This document shows positions 1 to 11,274 of a stretch of 64,000 bases of DNA, in pieces. This DNA comes from Galeopsis tetrahit (Eukaryota > Streptophyta > Magnoliopsida > Lamiales > Lamiaceae): contig OY776123.1 in assembly GCA_963675135.1 (NCBI GenBank), positions 7,194,501 through 7,258,500 on the forward strand. Direction: 5' to 3'. A program made the translations under genes and the position numbers. Numbering within the stretch: the stretch's first letter is position 1; each line of letters begins with the position of its first letter. Below the pieces are notes generated by a model. That model ran no database searches, had not been told where the DNA came from, and saw only the letters and a program-made list of their open reading frames with translations.

Positions 1-447
1 CATTTCATTGGTACCCCCACCTTCATCCCTCCTCTCCCGCGTCGCCCGCCTCCGCGCAGCCCACCTCCCCACGCCTCCGCGACTCGCCGCCCCCCTTCGT
101 CGCAACTCCGTCGCACACCTGCTTCGCGACTCCGTCGCCCACCTTCTTTGTCGCCGCCCACCTGCTTCACGGCCGTTCGCGGCCGCAACACCTCTTGATG
201 AGTCGGATTTATTGCATACTTTTGTGCTTTAATTGAATAGTGTTTTTGAATTAAGTTGGTATTTTAGTGCATTCTCCAACTCATTATTTCGTGACTTCAA
301 TTACTTTGATATTTTTATTTTTTTATTTAATTTAGGTAAAGTTGAAGTATTTTGGCGGCATCAGTTTTTTGGGAGTTTGGGAACAGTCGTCTCACACAAA
401 TGGGCCTTGGAGTTGGGAAGCCCAATAAATACGAATATATCATAATT

Positions 448-1620
448 GGGCGCGGCTAAACGCACCCAAGGATCCTATGAGGACACCCACGTGATGAGAA
501 CACCCACAAAACGGATGAGTACACCCACGTGGAAATCTCAAAAATAACCCTCTCATTTCAAAACCTAATTAAATTCTTTACATTCCTTCATTTCTCACAA
601 TTTCACATAAACGGTGCACCCACCTCCCCCTCCCTCCCAATCGTCGTCGTCGCCGCCGCCCTTCTCCCTCCCCACTTACGCCGCGACGCCGTAGCCCTTC
701 TCCCTCCCCACTCACGCCGCGACGCCGCCGCCATTCTCCCTCCCCACTCACGCCGCGACGCCGCCTTTCTCCCTCCCCACTCACGCCGCGACGCCCACCT
801 TCTCCCTCCCCACTCACGCCGCCGCCCTTCTCCCTCCCCACTCACGCCGCAAAGCCCGTCCGCAGCCACGCCGCCCGCCAAGCCTGTTCGCACCGACGAC
901 GACGCCCGTTCGCAGCGACGCCTCCACCATCAACGCCGCCCGTTCACAGCGACGCCTCCACCATCATCGCTGCCCGTTCGCACGACGTCGTCCCCCACGC
1001 CGCCCTTTCGCATCGCCTCCTTCCTCGTCCGCCGTTTCAGGTAAGTTAAGGTTTCTGAAAATTAGGAAATTTAGATTTGTGAAAAAATTAGGGTTTTTGG
1101 ATGTTTTGTGATTATTTTCGAACAATCTAGGTTTGTTTTGGAAACAAATTCGAACAATCTATTTTTGTTTTGGATAAAATTACGAACATCTTGTTCGATT
1201 TTTTTTTCGAACAAATGTGAGTTGTTTTGAATATTTTTTCGAACATAATACGTTTGTTCATTAAAAAATTTCAAACACATTGAGTTTGTTGGGTAAAAAT
1301 TTTCGTACATCTTAATTTTGTTCGGTTAATATTTTCGAACATCTTAAGAATTTTTTTATATTATTTTTGTTGAGTTTTTGTGTTTTTGTTGAAGAATGGT
1401 GTTGATTTTTTGTGTTTTTGTTAAGAATGGTGTTGATTTTTTGTGTTTTGGTGGAGGTGGAGATGATTTTTTTGTGAAATGGAACAGTGGGTGTACTCAT
1501 CCGTCCTTTTTTTTAAAAAAATGCAAGAGGGGTACAAACGTCATTTTGCATACCCCTTGTGTTAAAAAAAAGTTCCGGTGGATGTACTCATAGGATCCTT
1601 GGGTGCCTTTAGCCGCGCCC
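448..1620. mobile_element. Mutator-like non-autonomous element with 9-bp target duplication
   Basis: The flanks are a perfect 9-bp direct repeat, ATCATAATT, at 439-447 and 1621-1629. The termini are inverted repeats of about 40 bp beginning GGGCGCGGCTAAA and containing ACCCAAGGATCCTATGAG on both sides. A 9-bp duplication and long inverted repeats fit the Mutator superfamily. The interior has a GC-rich block (about 620-1040) with a tandem repeat, a splice-donor-like CAGGTAAGTT at 1038-1047, and an AT-rich part with spaced TTCGAACA motifs. No transposase is present. It is inserted in the solo LTR at 196-2690. Confidence 0.85.
662..860. repeat. GC-rich minisatellite, about six copies
   Basis: Six imperfect copies of a unit based on CTCCCTCCCCACTCACGCCG repeat at spacings of about 28-37 bp, with most of the length change in the GACGCCGCC tail. 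The array lies inside the Mutator-like element and keeps several frames open on both strands, which explains the long spurious open frames here. Confidence 0.8.
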
Positions 1621-3394
1621 ATCATAATTATGGGGAGAGAAAGTGTAAGTGAAAGGTGGTGGTTAGAGATTTTTAAGGAGAAGGGCCATTAATTCATTTA
1701 ATGTTTTCGGGCCCAATGGCCCATGAGGAGAAGAAAAGCAACCGTTAATTTGGAGAAAAGAAAGTAAAGGGCGGCTATTCGCGAGAGGATACCAGATAGC
1801 GAGCAGCAGGCGGATGGAAGAAAAAGACAATTATTTTGGGTTTTTATTCTTTCGTATCTTGGAAATACATGAATTCCTTATTTATTTTTGTTCTATTGTT
1901 TATTATGAGTAGCTAATTTTCTTTATTCTAGCCGAGGATGTGAAATCTTATGACAATTATGCCTTTTTAATTATATAACTTTTGATTGATTTTGATTTAT
2001 ATCTCGATTTTGTTATTACTTGATTAGATGCTATGCATGTTTGAATTAGGAGTTTAATAGGCTTGATCACCCAATTTTATTCCTATATCAATTCTAGCTA
2101 TCCTATAAATTATAATCCGTAATTGTTATAATATTGTGGGAATTGTAGCGACTAAGGCAGAACACCTTAGGGAGTAGTAACATCTAGGTTGCATAAAACG
2201 AGCGTCTCGTATTTATGGTCTAGTTTATCCTATTGTTTTAATTCTTGAATGCGTTCCTCGAGTTGAATCTTAGATACATGTTTTAGGATTATTCGTAGGG
2301 ATAGATTAATTGGGGGTCGTACCTGCTGATTAATTAAACGTAAGAAACAATTCGAGTTAGTTTGGTCGTACAACTGGCTTAGGGATAAGATTTTAGATTA
2401 AATTGAGATTATCAGGAGCGTTGATTAAATTGGTATAATTAATTGAGGGGAAGCTATCCGAGGGCTAGATCATTCACATTATTTGAATCTCCGTTATTTC
2501 AATATTGCAGTTTATTATTTCTTGCTTCTTATTAGTTATTAGTCAACTAATCAAACTCCCCCCTTTTTAATTGCTTTCATAACACGAACTATTTAATTAA
2601 ATTACACCGTTCTCTGTGGGATCGACCCTTACTTCCCTACTACATTAGTGGGTATTTAAGGTAATTATTTTTGGGTGCCGGCGACAGCCTCCCCCTCCCA
2701 TTCGCGGCCGTTCGCGGCCGCAACCCCTCTCCCTCCCTTCGCGACCATTCGCGGCCGCAACCCATCTCCCTCCCCTTCGCAGCCGCACCCCCTCCCTTAC
2801 AAGCGGCCGCAGCCGTTCGCACCCCTCCCCGTCCACTCGCCGCCCCGTAAATCCAGTAAGTTTAGGTGTTTAGGTTTTGTGCACATTTTCAATTTTCTCT
2901 TATTTAGGGTTTGTGCACTCAAAATTTACAGATTAGGGTTTAGGGTAAGAATCAACAATTTTTTTTGCGATTTTCTTGGACATCTGCATGTTCGATTTTT
3001 TTTTCGGACAAATGAAAGTTGTTCAAAAAAGAATTTCGAACATTTTAATTTTGTTCATTTAAAATTTTCGAACACATGTTTTTTTTTGGACATTGTTGAT
3101 TTGTCCGAAAAAAAATCTCGAACACATGTTTTTTTTCGTACAACAATGATTTGTGCGAAAAAAAATCTCGAACATCTTTTTCTTTCTAATTTTGTTAAGA
3201 ATTTTTTTAAGACTATGGTGATTGGTGATGGTGGGGATGATTCATCAAAAATGAAATGGGTGGGTGTACTCATCTTCTTGTTTTTAAATTTTTTTTACAA
3301 AAAGGGTATATTGAATATTTTACATGTCCTCTAGAATAAAAAATTTATCAGGTGGATGTACTCAATAGGTTGGTGTGTGTGTATAACTGCGCCC

Positions 3395-3901
3395 TAAAAA
3401 TAAATATACATAGTATTATAGGAATGAATGGAGAATTTGAAAGTAGTGTGGGAAAGTCCATCCACATCCGAACGAGACCATCCCTTCCCTAACACATTTG
3501 TTTAATGGGTTTAGGAGTTTTAGTGATGGGTTTGATATGTAAATCCATCTTTTTCAATGTTTGATTTCTCATAACTTTAAACACTTTGACTCGGATTTAT
3601 AATTTAATCCGATTTTTATAAACTAGATTTCATGTGTTTAGACAATCTAGCCTTCCCTTAATTTATAAAGTCAAAGTTTACATATCCCACCACATTTAAA
3701 CACATCTTATCTTAACTCATGAAGTAAACATGCCCTAAGGGTATGTTTCTTTTGAAATTTAGATGTATTTATTTTGAGATTTTAATTATTTTATGTGAAA
3801 TCAATTGGTATATGAATTATTGTAATATGTATGAAGTAAGGATTTTAAATTCCTAACTTAAATGGAACGAACACTATAAAATTCTAAAAGTTCTAACATG
3901 T
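3395..3901. other. Intergenic, no feature recognised
   Basis: AT-rich single-copy-looking sequence between the outer Mutator-like element and the LTR retrotransposon. I see no coding frame, RNA gene or clear repeat ends. Confidence 0.5.
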
Positions 3902-5331
3902 TGATGTGAATGAGGGTCGTGGACTCAAAATTACGTACAATTGAGAGTCGGGTTGAAGGGCGGTCCAATGAATTTAGTAGGCCAAGGTGAAATCGAGGCC
4001 CAGAATGTTGTTGAACCCAATTAGAGATTATCTTTTATTTTATTGCCTTATTTTTTGAAATATTGATATGCATTAGATATTATTGGTTAGTTTGTTAGGA
4101 TATGAAGGAATTAAATCCTTATATATTTTACAAAAACTTATATGTAATATTGCATAAATGCATTTCAGTCATTCACACACATATTCTTTATAAATACACC
4201 CACAAGCTTAATTCACACACATTTTTTATAGTTACACCCACAAGCTTAATTCACACACATATTTTTTATAAATACACCCACAGACAGCTCAATTCACACC
4301 CACATTTTTTATAAATGCACCCACCGACAGAAATTGAACATGGTCATCTTCTCCGAGCAGTTTTCGATCACCTCAGGCCGCGGTCGAACGCTGCAATTTA
4401 CGATAACCTTAATCCTTAAATATTTTATATTTCTTTAAATATTCTTTAATACTAATCATTATGGGTCAATGGTATTTTGTATTACGTGCAATAATATATG
4501 TTACTATATATTATAATGTGGGTTACTTAATCAATAAAAAAAATATAAAAATATAAAAGAATCAATATTACTATATAAAATTGTGTTATTACTACATGTA
4601 ATAATTTGTTTTACTACATAAAAAATTATATGTTACTACATACTACAGTTTGAATTACTACATTGAATAGACGTTTGTTACTATATGTAACTTTATCAAA
4701 TTATCTAATATTTTTCGCACCATCCTACAATAAAACATTTTGTATTACAATATGATTATTGTATTTACTACATTCGATAATATATATTACTACATATTAT
4801 AATGTGAGTTACTACATCAATAAAAACACTAGAAAAAACGTGTTACTAAATAAAAGAATTTGTATTATTATATAAATAGTTTGTGTTATTACTACATAAA
4901 ATAATGTGTATTACTACATATTACAATTTGAATTACTACATTTAATATCCCGCGTTCGACAATAAAATAAAAGATAAAAAAATCACAGAAACGAGTAAAA
5001 TAAACGGATTAAAAATTTCGTATTAAGTTGTCATTGGGTGTATTTATAAAAAATGTGTGTGTGAATTAAGTTTGTTGGTGTATTTATAAAAAATGTGTGT
5101 GTGAATTAAGCTTGTGGGTGTATTTATAAAGAACATGTGTGTGAATAACTGAAATGCATATACTGTATGCAATATTTCATACAAGACTAGCCCTATATAT
5201 TTTGGTGAAACCGTATGAATGGAAGAAAAAAATATATAATTAATTTTACAAAATCGTTTGCAGCCCCGTTTCTTGCTAGCCTGAGCAAGGGATTACGGAT
5301 TTATTCGTATTTCGTATCGTGGTTCTCATCA
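3902..5331 (+). repeat. 5' LTR, split by a Mutator-like element
   Basis: Without the insertion at 4130-5193 it matches the 3' LTR in order: TGATGTGAATGAG, ACTCAAAATTACGTACAAT, GATATGCATTAGATATTATT, TATATATTTTGGTGAAA, CAAAATCGTTT, and the TCATCA end. The 3' copy has a local duplication, TTAGGATATTTGCATATTTTG, that this copy lacks. Confidence 0.85.
4130..5193. mobile_element. Mutator-like element with tandemly repeated termini
   Basis: A perfect 10-bp direct repeat, TATATATTTT, flanks it (4120-4129 and 5194-5203). Its inverted arms extend well over 150 bp and share GCATTTCAGT, TATTCACACACAT, TATAAATACACCCACAAGC and TTAATTCACACACATTTTT. Inside each arm a unit of about 40 bp (CACACATTTTTTATAAATACACCC plus AAGCTTAATT) is repeated three or four times. 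The core is AT-rich with many copies of ATTACTACATA-like words. There is no coding capacity. Confidence 0.8.
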
Positions 5332-5373
5332 AATTGGTGTTTTCATTGAGAGTATTCGAGAATCACGATCGTC

Positions 5374-5628
5374 ATGGTAGGAACTCATCGGGAACGTATT
5401 GAGTTACTAGAGACAAGATTTCATCAAATTGAAATAAGATTCAAAAGTATCGATGCCAAGATGAAACGAATGATGTCGAAATTGTTACGCAAGAAATCAT
5501 CAAGAACCGGATCAAGAATCAAGTCAAGTTCATCATCTGAAGAACATCGCACCTTCGGTATAAGCTCTAACGAAGGGGTGAACCCGACGCCCAGGGAGGA
5601 CGAGGGAAGAAAAATTAGAATAGATTGA
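5374..5628 (+). pseudogene. Short Gag-like N-terminal fragment of the LTR element
   Basis: An 84-codon frame opens about 40 bp after the 5' LTR, where Gag starts in LTR elements. It begins MVGTHRERIELLETRF, is rich in charged residues with a likely coiled coil over the first 40 residues, then a Ser/Lys/Arg-rich part. I recognise the style (a short coiled-coil Gag leader in plant LTR elements) but not a specific family. It ends at a stop before any zinc knuckle. The peptide pattern around GYDGPPIFDE near 5628 recurs as a similar stretch at 6945-6980, so the interior contains a decayed internal repeat. Confidence 0.4.
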
Positions 5629-5679
5629 GGTTATGATGGACCACCAATTTTCGATGAATATGTAGGTCCCCAAAGTTGA

Positions 5680-6930
5680 GTTAATAACGAGTAAGCTAGT
5701 GAAAAAGTCTAGAGGGGGTGAATAGACTTTTCAAAATTCTATCGAAATATCAGAATACAATATGCGGAATACGAAATTAACAATGAGCCCAATTCAAGTT
5801 TATACTCAACTTCTTAATTCGAGAACTCTGTTCTATACTCAACTTGTTTAGTTTAGTTATGTGTGTAAACAATTAAGCAATTAAACCAAACAGTAAAGTA
5901 AACAACACAAACAATTTATAGTGGTTCGACAACTTGTCTACATCCACTCTCACAAACCCAGTTGTGATGTTTCCACTAAACTCTTCCAATCGAGTACAAG
6001 TGTATATTCCTGTCTTTTAAGTCCCAAGAAGAAGACTTAGATCTTCTAAGACTATACCTCCAGATATGTCTATGATCTTACTAGAAATTTAACAAGTATC
6101 TAGCAACTTGATAAAACAACAAAAACTAAAAACTTATTCAATAGTAGCCTTTTGAATTCTTCACTTGTCTTCTGGCTTCTTTCTGAATCTTCAATCTCTG
6201 CGAGTAATCTTCAATATATCTTCAGTATGTAGCTTCAGTATGCGTAGTTGCAGTAGTCTTCAAATGATCACCATCATGAAGTATTTATAAACTTCAATCA
6301 TCAAGAACTTAGGTAGTTGTAACCAACTCTTCTTGAAAACTAACTTCAACTGAATCTTCTTATCCTTCCACGCGTTTCTTGTTATGAATTAGTTATTCCA
6401 TAACTAACTTCTATCCTTATCTTTATACGCGCTTCATTTAGACTTTTAAGTTTGACTTGTCTAGTATGTCCTTGTCTTGTCTTGTAGTCCACCTGTCTTC
6501 TCAAGTAGTAGACTCCAAGTCTTCTTGTCTGGTTTTCCTTGTACAAACATCAATAGTAAATTATACTAAACCTATCAAGACTATTACATTACTTTAAGCT
6601 TTCATAATACAAGCTTAGTCAACTTATTATCTATACAATCAAACTAATCTATTACATACGAAAACATGAGCTTCTATACACTTCAAATAGCTCAATAACA
6701 ACCTAACATATACAAATAGCACATATGAAGTATAAACAATATACAAATTTATAAGTACTTTATCTTTTCATGTGAACTCTACTGGTCTTGCTCAAGATGA
6801 CTTCAACTCAACTAGACTAGATTAGTCAACACTTAGAAAATATTCAAACTACTTTTGGCTTATCAAAATTTCATCTTTTATCTTTTCATCATGTAGGACT
6901 TGTTCTAGGATTCATATCCCAACAGAATAT
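5680..6930. other. Insert-like segment inside the LTR element, class unknown
   Basis: This stretch separates the two copies of the GYDGPPIFDE-like coding pattern (5627-5668 and 6945-6985), so it looks like an insertion. It contains TCTAGAGGGGGTGAATAGAC near its left edge, a phrase I associate with dispersed plant repeats, and is otherwise AT-rich with pyrimidine-rich blocks (CTTGTCTTGTCTTG, 6467-6485). I found no terminal repeats or target duplication and no coding frame. Confidence 0.35.
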
Positions 6931-7139
6931 TTTGATGAAAATTGTGGTTATGATGTACTACCAATTTTCGAAGAGTTTGTTGATATTGTGGTTGATGAAG
7001 GAGATAGAATTGACTACAATAGGTAATCTGGAAGGATAGATGAAGAGATTGAAATGCTTCAATGTAAACTGAAGCAAGTAGAAAAAATAATAATTTCTAA
7101 AAAAAGAACCAAGTTCGCAAGATCTCAAGGGAAAAAGGT

Positions 7140-7792
7140 AGAGATGTTTATCCGGGTTGGGCTAACCGGCCCGGCCCGTTTAGCCCTGAAAAATATAGAG
7201 TTAGGGTTCATGAATCATAGGCCCGTTTAAATCTGGGCTTTTTTTACCCGGACCGATTAGCCCGCGAACTAAACCGGGCTAGCCCGCAGGTCTACAGGGC
7301 CAGCCCGCTAGCCCGAATTGTTACCATATATATATTTTTTAATATATAACATGCAGATAAATTTTGGGTTATTTGGACCATAGTCATAACTATAATCATT
7401 AAGCAACCAATTACCATTTATTAGTCATTATTACTATTTTTTTTATTAGATTATAATATTTTTTAGCTTTATTTGACTATATTAAGAATCAATGAGTTCT
7501 AGAATTGTGTTTAAATTATACTTTTATTTTCTATTTAACGATCATCAACTAATTATATATTTTTCATTTTATTTTCTTGTTTGACGTGTCAATTGGGACC
7601 TTTAATTTTAAAAGTAAAAAAATTATTGTAGCCCGTTAGTGGCCCGTTTAGCCCGTGGCCCGCTAGGGTTAGGGTTAGGTCCCAACAATTGTAGGACCGT
7701 TAAGTATGAACCGGATAAAGCCCTAACCCGTTTAGACCGTAGCCCTGTAGGGCTGACCCTATAGGGCTAGGGTCAGCCCGATAGACATCTCT
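7140..7792. mobile_element. MITE of the GCCCGTTTAGCCCG family, copy A
   Basis: It starts AGAGATGTTTATCCGGG and ends CCCGATAGACATCTCT, so the termini are inverted (AGAGATGTYTATC). The subterminal sequences are packed with GGCCCGTTTA, TAGCCCG and GGGTTAGGGTT words, and the middle is AT-rich. Two more copies lie at 42043-42335 (truncated) and 42791-43433. The flanks here (GGGAAAAAGGT and AGAAAGAAGGT) resemble a decayed duplication, so this is probably an older insertion than the copy at 42791. Confidence 0.75.
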
Positions 7793-7835
7793 AGAAAGAA
7801 GGTTCATATCATGTGAGAAAGACTGTTCGAGATTA

Positions 7836-8023
7836 TTGGAAAATTTAGCATTGGTTTACATGCAACACAAAAACTTTAAATTTGTCGAAGAACATTGCAG
7901 AAAAACACTTTCGATTGAACCGGATAAGATCAAACATGTTTTCTTGATCAACGCTGGTGAATCGGACACCGATAATTCTAAATTCATCCTTGAGGACAAG
8001 GATGTTCTTGAAGGAGATGGGAA
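7836..8023 (+). pseudogene. Unrecognised coding remnant before the 3' LTR
   Basis: An open frame reads about 60 codons before it runs into the 3' LTR (starting MENLALVYMQHKNF). It is acidic near its end, which is the purine-rich tract. I do not recognise a domain. Position suggests the 3' end of the element's old internal coding region. Confidence 0.25.
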
Positions 8024-8416
8024 TGATGTGAATGAGTGTCGTGTGCTCAAAATTACGTACAATCGAGAGTTGGGTTGAAGGGCGGCCCAATGAATTTAGC
8101 AGGCCAAGGTGAAGTAAAAGCTCAGAATATTGCTGAGCCCAATTAGGGATTATCTTTTATTTTGTTGCCTTATTTTTTTAAATATGGATATGCATTAGAT
8201 ATTATTGGTTAGTTTGTTAGGATATTTGCATATTTTGTGTTAGGATATTTGCATATTTTGTGAAGGAATTAAATTCGTATATATTTTGGTGAAAATCGTA
8301 TGAATGGAAGAAGAAAATAATAGAATTAATTTTGCAAAATCGTTTACCGTCCCAATTTTTACTAGTCTGAACTAGAGATTATGAATTTATTCGTATTTTG
8401 TATCGTATTCTCATCA
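8024..8416 (+). repeat. 3' LTR
   Basis: 393 bp, from TGATGTGAATGAG to ATTCTCATCA, preceded by the purine-rich tract and followed by the CATGT duplication. It carries a local tandem duplication, TTAGGATATTTGCATATTTTG, at about 8217-8260. Confidence 0.85.
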
Positions 8417-8703
8417 CATGTCTTGAACTCTTGATCTCGAACTTATGTTTTCATCTCATTATCGTATATCAAACAAATAACTAGCACGTATAATTTTAAA
8501 TTCAATTGGATGTACACATTTAATTCTATATAAAAAAAAAAATGAATTTCTTCACACTGACGTATAGGCATTTATTAAAAAATTTGATTTCAAAATCCAA
8601 AATAAGATCAGATTTAAATTTAAAAAAAAAAAAATTAAATCCCAAATCAAAGTATCCATCATTTATTCCAACATGGCAACGGATAAATGACCTCCACATA
8701 TTA

Positions 8704-8830
8704 GGGCTTTACCCTTACTCTCAATTTATATTTTGAACTAATAGGTAAAAAGACTATATTATATTATGGCTTTACCCCTACTCTCAATTTATATTTTAAA
8801 CTAATGGGTAAAAAGACTATATTATTCTTA
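8704..8830. repeat. Two-copy tandem duplication, unit about 63 bp
   Basis: GGCTTTACCC(T/C)TACTCTCAATTTATATTTT(G/A)AACTAAT(A/G)GGTAAAAAGACTATATTAT occurs twice in a row with only a few substitutions. It has no coding sense and no link to a neighbouring element that I can see. Confidence 0.8.
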
Positions 8831-8985
8831 GCTATGTGGCTATGTGCTGAGTTCACACCCCATAAAAAAAAGTTTTTTACATTTCTCTCTCACTCAAAAT
8901 ATAGTATTCTTTTGTAATTGATTATATTTCATGTTATTATTGCTTTATTTGATCGTATTGTTGTATGATTGTGTAGTTGTAACGA

Positions 8986-9234
8986 ATATATGTGTAGTGT
9001 ATTTCGTTTCCGAGTTTTTTTTTTTTACAAAAATCGCATTTTACAAAAACTCAGCATTGGTTCGCCGTCAACTTTTCCACATTTTGATTCAAAACTCGGT
9101 CGAGTTTTGAATCATAACGTGGAACTTTTTTTTGAAAAATCTCATAAAACTCAGCGAATCAGTGCTGAGTTTTTGCAAAACGCAATTTTTGTAAAAAAAA
9201 AAAAACTCGAAAACGAAATACATTACACATATAT
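8986..9234. mobile_element. Foldback (hairpin) MITE, nearly loop-free
   Basis: The left arm starts ATATGTGTAGTGTATTTCG and the right arm ends CGAAATACATTACACATAT. Inward, TTTTTTTTTTTACAAAAATCGC pairs with GCAATTTTTGTAAAAAAA, ACTCAGCATTGGTTCGC with GCGAATCAGTGCTGAGT, and TTTTGATTCAAAACTCG with CGAGTTTTGAATCATAA at the centre. A transcript would fold into one stem of roughly 120 bp. It has no coding value. Confidence 0.8.
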
Positions 9235-9457
9235 TGAATAGTGAGTAGTGAGTGCGAAATCGAACGAAGAGAAATCTAAAAAAAGGGTGAGGTGGAAGAA
9301 AATTTAGGATTTATGAATAAGGAGGATAATTTTGAAAAATAAATAGCGGTAACTCATTTGTGAGGGGTGAAACATAATAATTGTGGGGCATTTATCCGTG
9401 ACCTTCCAACATGACTAAGGCCCAAAAGCAAGTATTTGGTCCCATAATTTGAATCAA

Positions 9458-10337
9458 GGCGTGGTGGGTATATACCCATCCAGCTTTGTTTAATGCACTC
9501 CCGGGCCCCGGCTTCCCCTTCCATTTTTTAATCCATTTTTTAATTAAATAATATATATGTGAAATACCATATTTGTTCCTTTACTAAAATGTTATAGATA
9601 CACACTCTCCTCAAAATCCTAACTCTAATTTGTACAAAATTCTAACCCTAATTTTATAGCAGTCGTCGCCCCCTCCAGCCGCCGTCGTCCCTCTGGCCTC
9701 CTCCACCGCCGCCACCTCTAGTGCCAATATATTCAGAAAAGAAAAAAAAACTTAATTGTTTTTATCAATCAGTGTCGATCGACACAGGTTCGTCGACCAT
9801 AGAATATACGATTGACTATAATTTGTCGACGAAAACACCCTAATCGACAACATTGTACCGAAAGAAAATAAAAAATTAATTTTTGACAAGAAATGTCGAC
9901 CGAAAACATTATGGTTGACAACAATTTGTCGATTTGTCGATCATAATGTTTTCGGTCGATATTCTTGTCTAAAATAAATAAAAAAAAGGAGAAGCGTACC
10001 TGGAAAAAAGAAAGGAGAGAGGGGGACGAAGGAGGGCGGCGGTGTGACTGGATGAGAGGGGTGGCGTGCAACGACGGACGAGGGGAGGGGGAGTGCGACG
10101 ACGAGGGGAAGGAGGGGGAAGGGGAGTGTAGAAAATGAAAAAAAAAACGGTGGGAGAAAATAGAGAGGCGGCAAAAAGAAGAAGATGGTGAAGATGATGA
10201 AATTAGGGTCATTCGGGGTGTGTATGTATCCATAACATTTAGTAAAAGAGATAAATATGATATTTCATATATATATTTAATTAATAAATGGAGGGGAAGT
10301 GCATTAAACAAAGCTGGAGGGGTTTATACCCCACGCC
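9458..10337. mobile_element. Mutator-like element with GC-rich interior
   Basis: Inverted termini starting GGCGTGG, with TCCAGCTTTGTTTAATGCACT on both sides, extend for more than 150 bp. The flanks are TTGAATCAA and TTGATTCAA, a 9-bp duplication with one mismatch (near-palindromic, so it could also be part of the terminus). The interior contains a GC-rich block (9660-9720, and 10010-10120 on the other strand) and palindromic TGTCGAYCGAAAACATTATGG arms near 9897-9960. It is related in layout and end sequence to the elements at 44624-45557 and 46186-46792. Confidence 0.75.
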
Positions 10338-10346
10338 TTGATTCAA

Positions 10347-11274
10347 TGATAACAATTGACAAGTAACCTTAATTGGACTGGGCTCAATTGTGACTGCATT
10401 TAAGACTCAGAAGACGCGATTTGGGCGCAAGAAGTCCATTAAGATTCACATCAATTTAATTCTAGTAAAAAACACATTTAATTGTGTGCATATCAAATTA
10501 ACAAAAGATACATCATTTACAATTTAATTTGTATCAATTTAATTATATAAATTTAATCATAAATATCTCAATATATCTCCCAAAAGAGTCCTAATAATTG
10601 AATTGGGTTTAATTGAAATTGCATTTATATCTAAGGCCCAAAATTGGGCCACACCATTTTAATTGGTACCCTTTGTCGTATACTTCATTATATCCATAGG
10701 CTAAATGCCATTTTTTTAATAGGAAAAATGATGCATTACTTAGCAAATGCAAATGATATTAGGGAGGTTCCTCCATGAAAAAATGGATGTTCAAACACCA
10801 AGAACAAAGAAACGATCTAATATTTCGATTAATAAAAAAAATATATATATAGAAATGAGGAAAACACCACAACACTTACTTTGATTTTTTTGTGGTTTTT
10901 AAAAATTGAGTTTTTCTTTTTTTTGCTTCAAAAAAAAAATTGAGTTTTTAAAATTTTGTAATGATTAGATGTTTGTATAATAATTAAATTTATTATTAAA
11001 AAAATTGTAATGGTTAAAGTGATATTATAATAATTTAATTTTATGTTAAATTAATTCTAAATTTTTTTTATGTCAAATTAAATATGTATAATATTTTAAA
11101 ATTTAAAACTTTATTTTTAAATTCCAAAGTACACATTATCTTGTAGCATTGTGAACATAAAATTAATAACGAGTTTGGACCCGACTAAGCTGGTTCGGAA
11201 TGGTTCATATTTTTTTATAGAATTTCCCCGCAAACTCGCTCTAGGACCCACCACATATATCTATTCGTATAGGT
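10347..11274. other. Intergenic, AT-rich, no feature recognised
   Basis: Contains short A/T tracts (10838-10853, 10900-10940) and imperfect duplication of AATTGGGCC-type words. I see no gene and no clear transposon ends. Confidence 0.5.

Larger units (their letters stand above)
196..2690. mobile_element. Solo LTR of a large LTR retrotransposon, interrupted by a Mutator-like element
   Basis: It starts TGATGAGTCGG after CCTCT and ends near GGTGCCGGCGACAG before CCTCC, a near-match 5-bp duplication. Without the element at 448-1620 and its duplicated target it is about 1.3 kb, the same size as the related copy at 52129-53420. The two copies share TGATGAGTCGG, the stretch with ACGAGCGTCTCGTAT, and the 3' part with CTCTGTGGGATCGACCCTTA followed by a GTGCCGGCGACAG end. 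No internal coding region or second LTR flanks it, so it is a solo LTR left by recombination. The last few bases differ from the 52-kb copy, so the right border is uncertain by about 15 bp. Confidence 0.7.
1..3394. mobile_element. Mutator-like element, left end outside window, split by a solo LTR
   Basis: Positions 1-195 and 2690-3394 are GC-rich arms with similar wording (CGGCCGTTCGCGGCCGCAAC on both sides) that are separated by the solo LTR at 196-2690. The right end (about 3350-3394) reads as a divergent copy of the terminal inverted repeat of the element at 448-1620: GGTGGATGTACTCA followed by a GCGCCC end. The layout is also the same, with a GC-rich block, then a splice-donor-like CAGTAAGTTTAGG near 2855, then AT-rich sequence with repeated TTTTTTTTCGNACA motifs. 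The left terminus lies before the window, so its target duplication cannot be checked. The long open frames in the GC-rich part code for low-complexity Pro/Ala/Arg peptides and are not called as genes. Confidence 0.55.
3902..8416 (+). mobile_element. Non-autonomous LTR retrotransposon with nested insertions
   Basis: The two LTRs (3902-5331 and 8024-8416) both start TGATGTGAATGAG and end TTCTCATCA or ATTCTCATCA. The whole element is flanked by a perfect 5-bp duplication, CATGT, at 3897-3901 and 8417-8421. A primer-binding-like region (AATTGGTGTTTTCATTGAG) follows the 5' LTR at 5332, and a purine-rich tract (GAAGGAGATGGGAA) precedes the 3' LTR. The interior has only a short Gag-like frame and no protease, reverse transcriptase or integrase, so it must depend on other elements. 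Two later insertions, 4130-5193 in the 5' LTR and 7140-7792 in the interior, account for over a third of its length. Confidence 0.85.

Noticed and set aside
529..1044. Long open frames on both strands in GC-rich sequence
   Set aside because: Low-complexity Pro/Ser/Arg/Ala peptides produced by a tandem repeat inside a Mutator-like element. No domain and both strands are open.
2675..3334. 219-codon plus-strand frame
   Set aside because: Spans the GC-rich block and AT-rich tail of the outer Mutator-like element. No domain and composition changes midway.
9769..10311. 180-codon minus-strand frame rich in Ser, Phe and Pro
   Set aside because: Lies inside a transposon with inverted ends and has no family resemblance. 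It follows from purine/pyrimidine strand bias.
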